Part shown: positions 1 to 6,634 of the stretch, piece after piece
Layout: every line of letters begins with the position of its first letter
Position numbering within the stretch: the first letter of the stretch is position 1
Origin: an uncultured Collinsella sp.
Lineage (GTDB): Bacteria; Actinomycetota; Coriobacteriia; Coriobacteriales; Coriobacteriaceae
DNA: 11,235 nucleotides
Reading direction: 5' to 3'
Assembly: GCA_900547655.1 (NCBI GenBank)
Contig: URHQ01000068.1
Coordinates: forward strand, 1-11,235
Position numbers and translations under genes: made by a program
The notes under the pieces: model-generated
Databases searched by the model: none
What the model saw: only the letters and a program-made list of their open reading frames with translations
Told to the model about the DNA's origin: nothing

Positions 1-4
1 CATC

Positions 5-37
5 TTGAACACCTTTCGCTCTTAACTAGGTGTCCAA
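5..37. repeat. Imperfect inverted repeat near left edge
   Basis: TTGAACACCT (5-14) and AGGTGTCCAA (28-37) are complementary at nine of ten positions around a 13-nt spacer. No T-run follows on either side, so this is not an obvious terminator. The rest of 1-99 shows no convincing gene. One frame closes with a TAA at 23-25 and could be the last codons of a gene entering from the left, but seven codons cannot support a call. Confidence 0.3.
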
Positions 38-99
38 TTCATCATACCCACTCCAGGGAAGGGCCGCGTAACGGTCCAAGAAATCGTCCGCAGTCCCGA

Positions 100-217
100 G
101 GCCCGTTGCGGAAAGCGTGTCCCAGAATCCGCGCCCAGAATGGGACATAGTTTCCGAAAAAGGCCCTGAGGGAAGCTGCGCCCCGTTCTGAGCTGAAATA
201 CCGGGACGCAGTTTCCC
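100..217. repeat. Four alternating copies of a GGGAC...TTTCC intergenic repeat
   Basis: A 14-nt core, roughly GGGACryrsTTTCC, occurs four times with alternating orientation: minus at 110-123, plus at 142-155, minus at 171-184, plus at 203-216. Copies of the same orientation start exactly 61 bp apart. Neighbouring copies can pair in RNA or single-stranded DNA. 136-155 against 171-190 gives a 20-position stem with two mismatches and three G.U pairs, and the last pair (171-185 with 202-216) differs only at wobble-compatible sites. Copies one and two also resemble each other beyond the core (100-124 reversed against 141-165, 19 of 25). The arrangement is like REP/BOX-type intergenic repeats. It lies downstream of hom, beyond its terminator. 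A genome-wide family is inference. Confidence 0.6.
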
Positions 218-230
218 TTACAAACAAAAC

Positions 231-271
231 AAGGCGCGCTGCCTGCAGTTGATGCAGACGGCGCGCCTTTT
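231..271 (-). terminator. Bidirectional rho-independent terminator after hom
   Basis: A perfect 9-bp stem (AAGGCGCGC at 231-239 with its complement at 261-269) encloses a smaller CTGCA/TGCAG stem (243-247 with 253-257). Read on the minus strand, the stem is followed by a T-rich run (complement of 221-232), as expected for the end of hom, whose stop is 34 bp away. On the plus strand it ends in TTTT, so it could also stop transcription entering from the left. Confidence 0.8.
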
Positions 272-304
272 GCGTTGAGCTTCGTTGAGGTTCGAAGTAG
301 TGGA

Positions 305-1648
305 CTAGTTGGCCATGACGCCTTCGGTCCATGCCTCGACGTCCTCGATGCGCAGGACGTTGGCGACCTCGGCCACGCAGTCGACGCTGGCAAGTTCGGC
401 GGCGGCAGCCTGGACGTCCTTCTCGAGTGCGCGGTGCGTCAAGAAGATGACCGAGCAGGCATCGCTGACGCCCGACTTGCCGTCCTCGACCTGGTTGATG
501 AGCGAGATCGAGATGTTGTGCTTGGCAAAGATGTCGACCGTCTCGGACAGGGCGCCCACGCGGTCGGCGACCTTCAGGCGCACATAGTACTTGGTCTGGA
601 GCTCGTCCATGGGCTTAAAGGCGAGGTTGTGGCCATAGGGCTCAATCTCGGGCAGCGGAGCCACGCCGCGGCTGATCTGCTCGGAGAGCGACAGGATGTC
701 GCCCACGACGGCACTCGCGGTGGGGAAGGAGCCTGCGCCGGCACCGTAGAACATGGTCTCGCCCACGGCGTCGCCTACCACGTAGACAGCGTTCATGGCG
801 CCGTTGACCTTGGCAAGCATGTGGTCGGCGGGGATCAGCGTGGGGTGCACGCGGACGTCGACGCCGGCGTCGGTGTTGCGTGCGATGCCCAGCAGCTTGA
901 TGGTGTAGCCGAGCTCGCGGGCCTGGGCAATGTCCTCGGCGCCGATGGTACGGATACCCTGCTGGTAGACATCGTCGGTGGTCACACGGGTGCCAAAGCC
1001 GATGGAAGCGAGGATTGCCGTCTTGCTGGCGGCATCGAAGCCGTCGACGTCGGCGGACGGGTCGGCCTCGGCATAGCCCTTTGCCTGGGCGTCGGCGAGC
1101 ACGTCAGCGTAATCGGCGCCCTCGGCGTCCATGCGCGACAGGATGTAGTTGGTGGTGCCGTTAAGGATACCGGCGATGGTCAGGATCTTGTTGCCCACCA
1201 GGTCGTGCTCGAGCGTGCTGACAATGGGGATGCCACCGCCGCAGCTGGCCTCGCACTTAATCTGCACGCCGCACGCGCGCGCCTTCTCGGCGAGCGTCTC
1301 GACATGACGGCCCAGCAGGGCCTTGTTGGCAGAGACGACGTGCTTGCCGTTCTCGAAGGCGGTGGTGAATATCTCGGTTGCGGGATGCTCGCCGCCGATC
1401 AGCTCGACGACGATGTCGACGGCGGGGTCGGTGACGACGTCGTGCCAGTCACTCGTAAAGGCCTCGCGCTCAATGCCTGCCGCCTCGGCCTGCTCCCAAG
1501 CAAGCGCGCAGGCGCGGGTCAGCTTAAGGTCGATGCCGTAGGCTGCCAGGTACTCATCGTGGTGGCTCTTGATCAGACGGGCCACGCCGCCGCCGACGGT
1601 TCCCAGACCGATCAGACCGACGTTCACGGTGCGCAGGGGTTCGCTCAT
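305..1648 (-). CDS. hom: Homoserine dehydrogenase with ACT domain
   Basis: It reduces aspartate semialdehyde to homoserine with NAD(P)H in the cytoplasm, the branch step towards threonine, isoleucine and methionine. The 447-residue product has the usual monofunctional Hom layout. The N-terminal Rossmann fold carries GLIGLGTVGGGV (11-22) and VELIGG (81-86). The catalytic region has SANKALL with Lys109, the substrate-binding GILNGTTNYIL (160-170), and the DVDGFDAASK motif (200-209), whose Asp205 and Lys209 match the Asp/Lys catalytic pair of the family. A C-terminal ACT domain (about 352-430) begins YYVRLKVADRVGAL, the usual site of threonine feedback in such enzymes. The start is fixed by AAGGAG six bases upstream of the ATG. 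The gene is divergent from the liv locus and followed by its own terminator. No thrB or thrC is visible beside it, so it seems to be transcribed alone. Confidence 0.96.
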   Translation of the reverse strand: MSEPLRTVNVGLIGLGTVGGGVARLIKSHHDEYLAAYGIDLKLTRACALAWEQAEAAGIEREAFTSDWHDVVTDPAVDIVVELIGGEHPATEIFTTAFENGKHVVSANKALLGRHVETLAEKARACGVQIKCEASCGGGIPIVSTLEHDLVGNKILTIAGILNGTTNYILSRMDAEGADYADVLADAQAKGYAEADPSADVDGFDAASKTAILASIGFGTRVTTDDVYQQGIRTIGAEDIAQARELGYTIKLLGIARNTDAGVDVRVHPTLIPADHMLAKVNGAMNAVYVVGDAVGETMFYGAGAGSFPTASAVVGDILSLSEQISRGVAPLPEIEPYGHNLAFKPMDELQTKYYVRLKVADRVGALSETVDIFAKHNISISLINQVEDGKSGVSDACSVIFLTHRALEKDVQAAAAELASVDCVAEVANVLRIEDVEAWTEGVMAN

Positions 1649-1702
1649 AGATAGCTCCTTCGTGCATCTTATGGATGGATTAACCGCTTAAAGGTTGAGT
1701 GC

Positions 1703-1708
1703 ATTCTA
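1703..1708 (-). promoter_or_regulatory. Possible -10 element of hom
   Basis: On the minus strand this reads TAGAAT, five of six matches to TATAAT, 55 bp upstream of the hom start. No good -35 hexamer lies 16-18 bp further upstream, so this is only a candidate. A start of transcription near 1697 would give a leader of about 50 nt, too short for a T-box or a large riboswitch. Confidence 0.3.
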
Positions 1709-1776
1709 GCGTGAACCGAGGGTGCGTGCTCGCCAGGCAACAGGAGTCGCACAAAACGGCACCCCCGAAACGCTGC

Positions 1777-1793
1777 GGAAACATTGGAAACAT
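1777..1793 (+). promoter_or_regulatory. Tandem GGAAACAT repeats upstream of first binding-protein gene
   Basis: GGAAACAT occurs at 1777-1784 and again at 1786-1793, a 9-bp step, inside the 250-bp divergent region between hom and the first binding-protein gene. The same octamer lies at 3128-3135 upstream of the second binding-protein gene, and the related GGAAACCT lies at 4634-4641 before livH. A shared operator is possible, but no regulator is identified. The rest of 1649-1898 shows no gene; an ACGGA-AC-TCCGT inverted repeat lies at about 1804-1815. Confidence 0.3.
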
Positions 1794-1898
1794 GCTCGCT
1801 ACAAACGGAACTCCGTAACAAACTGTCAACGTTTGCGCCATAAGGTTTGCCCTGTACCGCAAGACGGCCGCACCGCGGCCAGCGAAAAGGGGGACACC

Positions 1899-3065
1899 AT
1901 GTTCAACATCAACAGCACGCTCAGCCGTAGGAACTTTCTCGCCGGCGCCGCGGCGCTCGGCAGTGCCGTCGCACTCGCTGGTTGCTCGTCGGGTGGCTCG
2001 GACGGCGGCTCCGCCGATGACGGCAAGACCTTCAAGATCGGTGTCATCGGCCCTCTGACCGGCGCCGCGGCAACCTATGGCGTTTCGGCCGAGAAGGGTG
2101 CCAAGCTCGCCGCCAAGGATTTCTCGACCAAGGACCTCAAGCTCTCGCTTAAGTCCGAGGATGACGTCGCTGACGGCGAGAAGGCCATCAACGCCTTCAA
2201 TACCCTGTGCGACTGGGGCATGCAGGCGCTCGTCGGCCCCGTCACGACTGGTGCCGCCGTCGCCGTCTCGGGCGAGATTGCCGACGATATGCTCATGGTC
2301 ACGCCCTCGGCCTCGTCTCTCGACGTCACCAAGGACAAGACCACGGTTTTCCAGGTTTGCTTCACCGATCCCACCATGGGCGCCAGCGCCGCAAAGTTCT
2401 TGGCCGAGAAGTACGCGGATGCCAAGATCGCCCTGTTCTACAACTCCGGCGATACGTATAGCTCGGGCGTTGCCGACGCTTTTGCGGAGCAGGCCAAGGC
2501 ATCCAAGCTTGACATTGTCGATACCGAGACCTTTAAGGACGATTCCGCCACGAGCTTTACCAATCAGCTGACCAAGGCAAAAGAGGCAGAAGCCACGCTC
2601 ATCTTTGCGCCGATCTACTACACGCCGGCGTCCGTCCTGCTCAAGAACGCCAAGGACATGGGATACGACATGACGCTCATGGGTACCGACGGCATGGACG
2701 GCCTGCTCTCCGTTGAGGGCTTCGACACCTCTCTTGCCGAGGGCGTGCTGCTCATGACCCCGTTTTCTGCCGATGATGAGAAGAATGCCGACTTCGTCAA
2801 GGCCTATAAGGATGCCTACGACGAGACGCCCAACCAGTTTGCCGCCGACGCTTACGATTGCGTCCACGCAATCGTCGAGGCTATCGATAGGGCAGGGATT
2901 GACATTTCGGCCGACGGTGCCGACATTGCCGGCGACCTTGCCAAGGCCATGCGCAAGATCAAGATCGAGGGCCTGACAGGCGAGCTGACGTGGAATGACG
3001 AGGGCCAGGTCGAAAAGCCCGCCACAGCCTATGTGATTCAGGACGGCAAGTACATCGCCGCCTAA
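1899..3065 (+). CDS. Branched-chain amino acid ABC transporter substrate-binding lipoprotein (LivJ/LivK family), copy 1
   Basis: This is the extracytoplasmic receptor that delivers leucine, isoleucine or valine (possibly other neutral amino acids) to the LivHM permease. The 388-residue product starts with a twin-arginine-like signal (SRRNFLAG, 9-16), a hydrophobic stretch and a lipobox LAGC with Cys29, then a Ser/Gly linker. This indicates a lipoprotein anchored to the outer face of the membrane, perhaps exported by Tat. The periplasmic-binding type I fold begins with FKIGVIGPLTGAAATYG, typical of this family. The start at 1899 is chosen because AAAGGGGG lies five bases upstream and the signal peptide begins there. 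The frame stays open 59 codons further upstream, but that part has no family resemblance. The protein is a close paralogue of the product at 3337-4524. No strong terminator follows, only a weak GCGC hairpin at 3068-3080 and a T-run at 3095-3098. Confidence 0.93.
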   Translation: MFNINSTLSRRNFLAGAAALGSAVALAGCSSGGSDGGSADDGKTFKIGVIGPLTGAAATYGVSAEKGAKLAAKDFSTKDLKLSLKSEDDVADGEKAINAFNTLCDWGMQALVGPVTTGAAVAVSGEIADDMLMVTPSASSLDVTKDKTTVFQVCFTDPTMGASAAKFLAEKYADAKIALFYNSGDTYSSGVADAFAEQAKASKLDIVDTETFKDDSATSFTNQLTKAKEAEATLIFAPIYYTPASVLLKNAKDMGYDMTLMGTDGMDGLLSVEGFDTSLAEGVLLMTPFSADDEKNADFVKAYKDAYDETPNQFAADAYDCVHAIVEAIDRAGIDISADGADIAGDLAKAMRKIKIEGLTGELTWNDEGQVEKPATAYVIQDGKYIAA

Positions 3066-3269
3066 GTGCGCATAAAGCGCGACCGGTGAGGCCGTTTTAT
3101 TCAGGGCAGGGACGCCTGTAACAGAACGGAAACATTACTTTCACACAATAAAGTGGCATTACTGCATAAAGTAATAAAAATACGCAGAATTATGGATAAA
3201 TGAACAAATCCAAAGAAAAGTTGAAATAATCGCCACTTTCCTTAACTAAAGCGTCTAGTATTTTGCGAA
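3066..3269 (+). promoter_or_regulatory. AT-rich control region between the two binding-protein genes
   Basis: From about 3120 to 3265 the sequence turns sharply AT-rich against a GC-rich background, with no plausible gene, which suggests a separate promoter for the second binding-protein gene and livHMGF. TTGAAA (3221-3226) resembles a -35 box and TAGTAT (3256-3261) a -10 box, but they are 29 bp apart and so do not form a pair. I cannot name the exact promoter. The octamer GGAAACAT shared with the upstream gene lies at 3128-3135. Confidence 0.5.
3134..3175 (+). repeat. Nested inverted repeats ATTACTTT / AAAGTAAT
   Basis: ATTACTTT (3134-3141) is repeated in inverse as AAAGTAAT (3168-3175). 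Between them lie AAAGT (3150-3154), which can pair with the first arm, and ATTACT (3158-3163), which can pair with the last arm. So either one long 8-bp pairing or two short local hairpins can form. The two dyads look like paired operator half-sites or a small switching structure. Because the stretch is AT-rich, chance is a real alternative. Confidence 0.4.
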
Positions 3270-3315
3270 CGCCGAACACGGCGAAGGATGGCCTGTCGGG
3301 TAACCGAAACCCGAC
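3270..3315 (+). promoter_or_regulatory. Two 5' leader hairpins before second binding-protein gene
   Basis: CGCCG-aaca-CGGCG (3270-3283) and GTCGGGT-(7 nt)-ACCCGAC (3295-3315) form two consecutive hairpins just upstream of the ribosome binding site AGGAG (3326-3330). They may stabilise the transcript or tune translation. No T-run follows, so they are not terminators, and they match no riboswitch class I know. Confidence 0.45.
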
Positions 3316-3336
3316 GAGATTTGAGAGGAGAGCCGC

Positions 3337-4524
3337 ATGTCGAGCCTCACCGGTAAGTCATTGAACCCTGTTATGAATCGCAGGAGCGTTATCGCGAGCG
3401 CAGCAGGTCTGGGGGCGATGTCCATTCTAGCTGGCTGCTCCTCCAACGGCGGCGATAGCGGTTCCGCTTCGGGCGACGCTTCGTTTAAGATCGGCACTAT
3501 CGGCCCGCTGACCGGCGCCAACGCGTCCTACGGCAAGTCCGTTACACAGGCTGTCGAGCTTGGCTGCAAGGATTTCTCGACCAAGGAGCTGCCGCTTGTC
3601 AGCAAGGCCGAGGACGACCAGGCTGACGGCGAGAAGGCCGTCAACGCCTTCAACACCCTGCTCGACTGGGGCATGCAGGCCCTCGTCGGTCCGACCACCA
3701 CGGGTGCGTCGGTCGCCGTTGCCGCCGAGTGCGGTAACGACCCCGAGACGTTCATGATCACCCCGTCCGCGTCCTCCGAGGACGTTACCAAGGGCAAGGA
3801 TTGCGTCTTCCAGGTTTGCTTTACCGACCCTAACCAGGGTGTCAACGCTGCCAAGTTCCTGGCGCAGAAGTATGCGGACGAGAAGTTCGTGCTGTTCTAT
3901 AACTCCGGCGACGCCTATTCTTCGGGCATCGCAGATTCCTTTAAGGCCCAGGCCGCTAAGTCCAAGCTCGAGATTGTCGACGAGGAGACCTTTAAGGACG
4001 ACTCCGCCACGAGCTTTACCAACCAGCTGACCAAGGCCAAGCAGGCCGGCGCCACCATGATCTTCGCGCCGATCTACTACACGCCGGCGTCCGTCCTGCT
4101 CAAGAACGCCAAGGACATGGGCTACGACGTCAAGATGATGGGCTGCGACGGCATGGACGGCATCCTGGGCGTTGAGGGCTTCGACACCTCTCTTGCCGAG
4201 GGCCTGCTGCTCATGACCCCGTTCTCCGCCGACGACGAGAAGAACGCCGACTTCGTCAACGCTTACAAGGATAAGTACGGCGATACCCCCGACCAGTTTG
4301 CCGCTGACGCCTACGACGGCGTGCATGCTGTGGTCGAGGCTCTCAAGGAGGCCGGCCTGGGTGTCGACGCCGACCCCACCGAGGTTGCCGAGAAGCTTCC
4401 CGAGGCTATGCGCAAGATTACCGTTGACGGTCTGACTGGCAAGCTCTCCTGGAACGACAAGGGCCAGGTTCAGAAGGACCCGACGGCGTACGTCATTACC
4501 GACGGCAAGTACGTACAGGCCTAA
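3337..4524 (+). CDS. Branched-chain amino acid ABC transporter substrate-binding lipoprotein (LivJ/LivK family), copy 2
   Basis: This is a second extracytoplasmic receptor for the same importer and lies nearest the permease genes. The 395-residue product has a twin-arginine-like signal (MNRRSVIAS, 13-21), a hydrophobic core and lipobox LAGC with Cys34, then a binding domain beginning FKIGTIGPLTGANASYG. It shares long identical blocks with copy 1, for example ETFKDDSATSFTNQLTKAK and IFAPIYYTPASVLLKNAKDM. The start at 3337 has AGGAG six bases upstream. An internal ATG at 3373 would also keep the RR signal but has no ribosome binding site. The two receptors probably differ in ligand preference or expression, as LivJ and LivK do in Escherichia coli, but which ligand each prefers cannot be read here. 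Confidence 0.94.
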   Translation: MSSLTGKSLNPVMNRRSVIASAAGLGAMSILAGCSSNGGDSGSASGDASFKIGTIGPLTGANASYGKSVTQAVELGCKDFSTKELPLVSKAEDDQADGEKAVNAFNTLLDWGMQALVGPTTTGASVAVAAECGNDPETFMITPSASSEDVTKGKDCVFQVCFTDPNQGVNAAKFLAQKYADEKFVLFYNSGDAYSSGIADSFKAQAAKSKLEIVDEETFKDDSATSFTNQLTKAKQAGATMIFAPIYYTPASVLLKNAKDMGYDVKMMGCDGMDGILGVEGFDTSLAEGLLLMTPFSADDEKNADFVNAYKDKYGDTPDQFAADAYDGVHAVVEALKEAGLGVDADPTEVAEKLPEAMRKITVDGLTGKLSWNDKGQVQKDPTAYVITDGKYVQA

Positions 4525-4527
4525 TAG

Positions 4528-4550
4528 ACCGCCTTACATAGAGCGGTTTT
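4528..4550 (+). terminator. Weak terminator-like hairpin after copy 2
   Basis: ACCGC (4528-4532) pairs with GCGGT (4543-4547) around a 10-nt loop and runs into TTTT, directly after the stop codon. A 5-bp stem is weak, so partial termination or read-through into livH is more likely than a full stop. Confidence 0.35.
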
Positions 4551-4556
4551 GATTCC

Positions 4557-4586
4557 AAGCAGGGGAGGTTTTGGCCTTCCCTGCTT
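4557..4586 (+). other. Stable 12-bp hairpin between receptor and permease genes
   Basis: 4557-4568 pairs with 4575-4586 over 12 base pairs (one G.U) around the hexaloop TTTTGG. No T-run follows. Such hairpins between an abundant binding-protein gene and its permease genes often protect the upstream mRNA from 3' decay, so the receptor is made in excess. That role is inferred by analogy, for example with malE-malF. Confidence 0.55.
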
Positions 4587-4597
4587 GCTTGGTATCT

Positions 4598-4621
4598 AGG
4601 GACGATGTAACGTCCCTGTTT
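4598..4621 (+). terminator. Second intergenic hairpin with short T-run (attenuator-like)
   Basis: AGGGACG (4598-4604) pairs perfectly with CGTCCCT (4611-4617) around ATGTAA and is followed by GTTTC. With the two preceding hairpins it makes three stem-loops in about 100 nt before livH, a layout that would lower permease and ATPase expression relative to the receptor. Confidence 0.45.
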
Positions 4622-4663
4622 CATACATTAACTGGAAACCTATTCGAAAGGGGGATGTGGAAC

Positions 4664-5545
4664 ATGACGGTCTTTATCCAATACCTGGTCAACGGCCTGT
4701 CCATGGGCAGCGTCTACGCCATCATCGCGTTGGGCTACACCATGGTCTACGGTATCGCCAAGATGCTCAACTTCGCTCACGGCGACGTCATCATGGTCGG
4801 TGCCTATGTCTCGTTCTGCGCCACGTCGTATCTCGGCCTCCCGGGCTGGGCATCTGTAGTTCTCTCTTGTGTGGTCTGTACCGTTCTCGGTGTTCTCATC
4901 GAGGGTCTGGCCTATAAGCCGCTGCGCCAAGCAGGCCCGCTGGCCGTTCTGATCACGGCTATCGGCGTGTCTTACTTCCTGCAGAACGCCGCGCAGCTTC
5001 TGTGGGGCGCCACGCCCAAGAACTTCACTTCGCTCGTCACCTTCCAGGTGCCGGAGTTCTTGGCCAAGTTCAACGTAAGCGCCGTCTCGCTCGTCACCAT
5101 CGTCGCCTGCCTGGTTATCATGGCCGGTCTGATGTTCTTTACAGGTAAGACCAAGATGGGCAAAGCCATGCGCGCCGTGTCCGAGGACAAGGCCGCCGCT
5201 CAGCTCATGGGCATCAACGTCAACCGCACCATCTCGATGACGTTCGCCATCGGCTCCGCCCTCGCTGCCATCGCCGGCGTGCTCCTGTGCTCCTACTCGC
5301 CGGTCCTGCAGCCCACCACGGGCGCCATGCCTGGCATCAAGGCCTTCGACGCTGCCGTTTTCGGCGGCATCGGCTCCATTCCCGGTGCCTTTGTCGGCGG
5401 CATTCTCATCGGCATCATCGAGGCAATGGCGCAGGCTTACATTTCCACGAGCCTTGCCAACTCCATCGTCTTTGGTGTTTTGATCATCGTCCTGCTCGTC
5501 AAGCCTGCCGGCCTCTTGGGCAAGTACGTCCCCGAGAAGGTGTAG
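4664..5545 (+). CDS. livH: Branched-chain amino acid ABC transporter permease LivH
   Basis: This is one of the two integral membrane subunits that form the translocation channel. The 293-residue, strongly hydrophobic product carries the family N-terminus with GLSMGSVYAIIALGYTMVYG (11-30) and LNFAHGDVIMVGAY (35-48). It has the cytoplasmic EAA-like loop AMRAVSEDKAAAQLMGI (168-184) that docks on the ATPases, and the C-terminal FGGIGSIPGAFVGG (233-246). The length is normal. The start at 4664 is chosen because AAAGGGGG (4647-4654) lies nine bases upstream and the family's N-terminus begins there; the ATG at 4655 touches the ribosome binding site. It is followed at once by livM, with no room for a promoter, so livHMGF form one transcript. 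Confidence 0.95.
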   Translation: MTVFIQYLVNGLSMGSVYAIIALGYTMVYGIAKMLNFAHGDVIMVGAYVSFCATSYLGLPGWASVVLSCVVCTVLGVLIEGLAYKPLRQAGPLAVLITAIGVSYFLQNAAQLLWGATPKNFTSLVTFQVPEFLAKFNVSAVSLVTIVACLVIMAGLMFFTGKTKMGKAMRAVSEDKAAAQLMGINVNRTISMTFAIGSALAAIAGVLLCSYSPVLQPTTGAMPGIKAFDAAVFGGIGSIPGAFVGGILIGIIEAMAQAYISTSLANSIVFGVLIIVLLVKPAGLLGKYVPEKV

Positions 5546-5554
5546 GTGAGCGTT

Positions 5555-6634
5555 ATGAAGTTTCTTCAAGATAAGCAGACGCGTCACGACTTTGTTACGT
5601 ACGCCATGTGCATCGTGGCCTTCGCCATCGTGTTCTTTATGCAGTCGAACCACATGATTCCGCGCATGATCGCCGGTCAGTTGGTTCCTATTACGGCCTA
5701 CATCGTCATGGCCATTTCCCTCAACCTTGTCGTCGGCATCGCGGGCGACCTGTCGCTGGGCCATGCGGGCTTTATGAGTGTCGGTGCCTACACGGGCATC
5801 GTCACCGCGGTCGCCCTCGAGAGCGCCGTTCCCTCCGATCCTGTGCGCCTTATCATCAGCATCGTGGTCGGCGCCATCGCTGCCGCCATCCTGGGCTTCT
5901 TGATCGGTATCCCGGTCCTGCGCCTGAGCGGCGACTATCTGGCCATCGTGACCCTGGCTTTTGGCGAGATCATCAAAGAGATCGTCACCTGCCTTATTGT
6001 GGGCGTCGACTCCCGCGGCCTGCACGTGATCTTTAACATCACGGGCAACTCTACGATCGACGACCTGCACCTGCTCGAGGACGGCACCGCCATCATCAAG
6101 GGCGCCCAGGGCGCCTCGGGCGTGTCGACGTACTCGACCTTCCTCGCCGGTGCCATCCTGGTCATGGTCGCACTCGTGATCGTGCTCAACCTGGTTCGCA
6201 GCCGTACCGGCCGTGCCATTATGGCCGTGCGCGATAACAAGATTGCAGCCGAGTCCGTAGGCATCTCCGTCACCGAGTACCGCATGATCGCCTTCGTGGT
6301 TTCCGCTGCCCTCGCCGGTGCTGCCGGAGCTCTCTTCGGCGGTAACTTCTCGCAGCTCTCCGCCACCAAGTTCGACTTCAACACGTCCATCCTCATCCTG
6401 GTGTTCGTGGTCCTGGGTGGTCTGGGCAATATGCGCGGCTCCGTTATCGCGGCGGCGTTGCTCACGGTGCTTCCCGAGCTGCTCCGTCAGTTCTCGGACT
6501 ACCGCATGCTCATCTACGCCATCGTGCTGATCCTGGTCATGATCTTTACCAACAACCCGCAGCTCAAGGGGTTCTTCGGTCGCGTCAAGGACCGCTTTGC
6601 TTCCAAGAAGGAGGTGGCAGCCGATGCCCAGTAA
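5555..6634 (+). CDS. livM: Branched-chain amino acid ABC transporter permease LivM
   Basis: This is the second membrane subunit, pairing with LivH. The 359-residue product has the family signatures GIAGDLSLGHAGFMSVGAY (61-79), LRLSGDYLAIVTLAFGEI (122-139), the EAA-like ATPase-docking loop AIMAVRDNKIAAESVGI (221-237) and VLGGLGNMRGSVIAA near the C-terminus. The ATG at 5555 is preferred because AGGTGAG lies just upstream. A GTG at 5546, abutting the livH stop and with GAGAAGG upstream, would add three residues and is a fair alternative. The 3' end overlaps livG by 11 bp, indicating translational coupling. Confidence 0.94.
   Translation: MKFLQDKQTRHDFVTYAMCIVAFAIVFFMQSNHMIPRMIAGQLVPITAYIVMAISLNLVVGIAGDLSLGHAGFMSVGAYTGIVTAVALESAVPSDPVRLIISIVVGAIAAAILGFLIGIPVLRLSGDYLAIVTLAFGEIIKEIVTCLIVGVDSRGLHVIFNITGNSTIDDLHLLEDGTAIIKGAQGASGVSTYSTFLAGAILVMVALVIVLNLVRSRTGRAIMAVRDNKIAAESVGISVTEYRMIAFVVSAALAGAAGALFGGNFSQLSATKFDFNTSILILVFVVLGGLGNMRGSVIAAALLTVLPELLRQFSDYRMLIYAIVLILVMIFTNNPQLKGFFGRVKDRFASKKEVAADAQ

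Noticed and set aside
275..1654. A 459-codon open frame on the plus strand covering hom
   Set aside because: It is antisense to an unmistakable hom gene, its protein is rich in Gly, Asp, Val and Ala with no domain features, and such mirror frames are common opposite GC-rich genes.
1722..1898. N-terminal extension of the first receptor gene
   Set aside because: The 59 extra codons would place the signal peptide inside the protein, while a strong ribosome binding site and a lipoprotein signal start at 1899.
1649..1898. T-box or riboswitch in front of hom or the first receptor gene
   Set aside because: The candidate hom leader is about 50 nt, and on neither strand is there a T-box motif, an anti-terminator pair or any other riboswitch core that I recognise.
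3068..3101. Terminator after the first receptor gene
   Set aside because: GCGC-ATAAA-GCGC and a 3-bp CGG/CCG stem precede TTTTATT, but both stems are too short to call a terminator with confidence.
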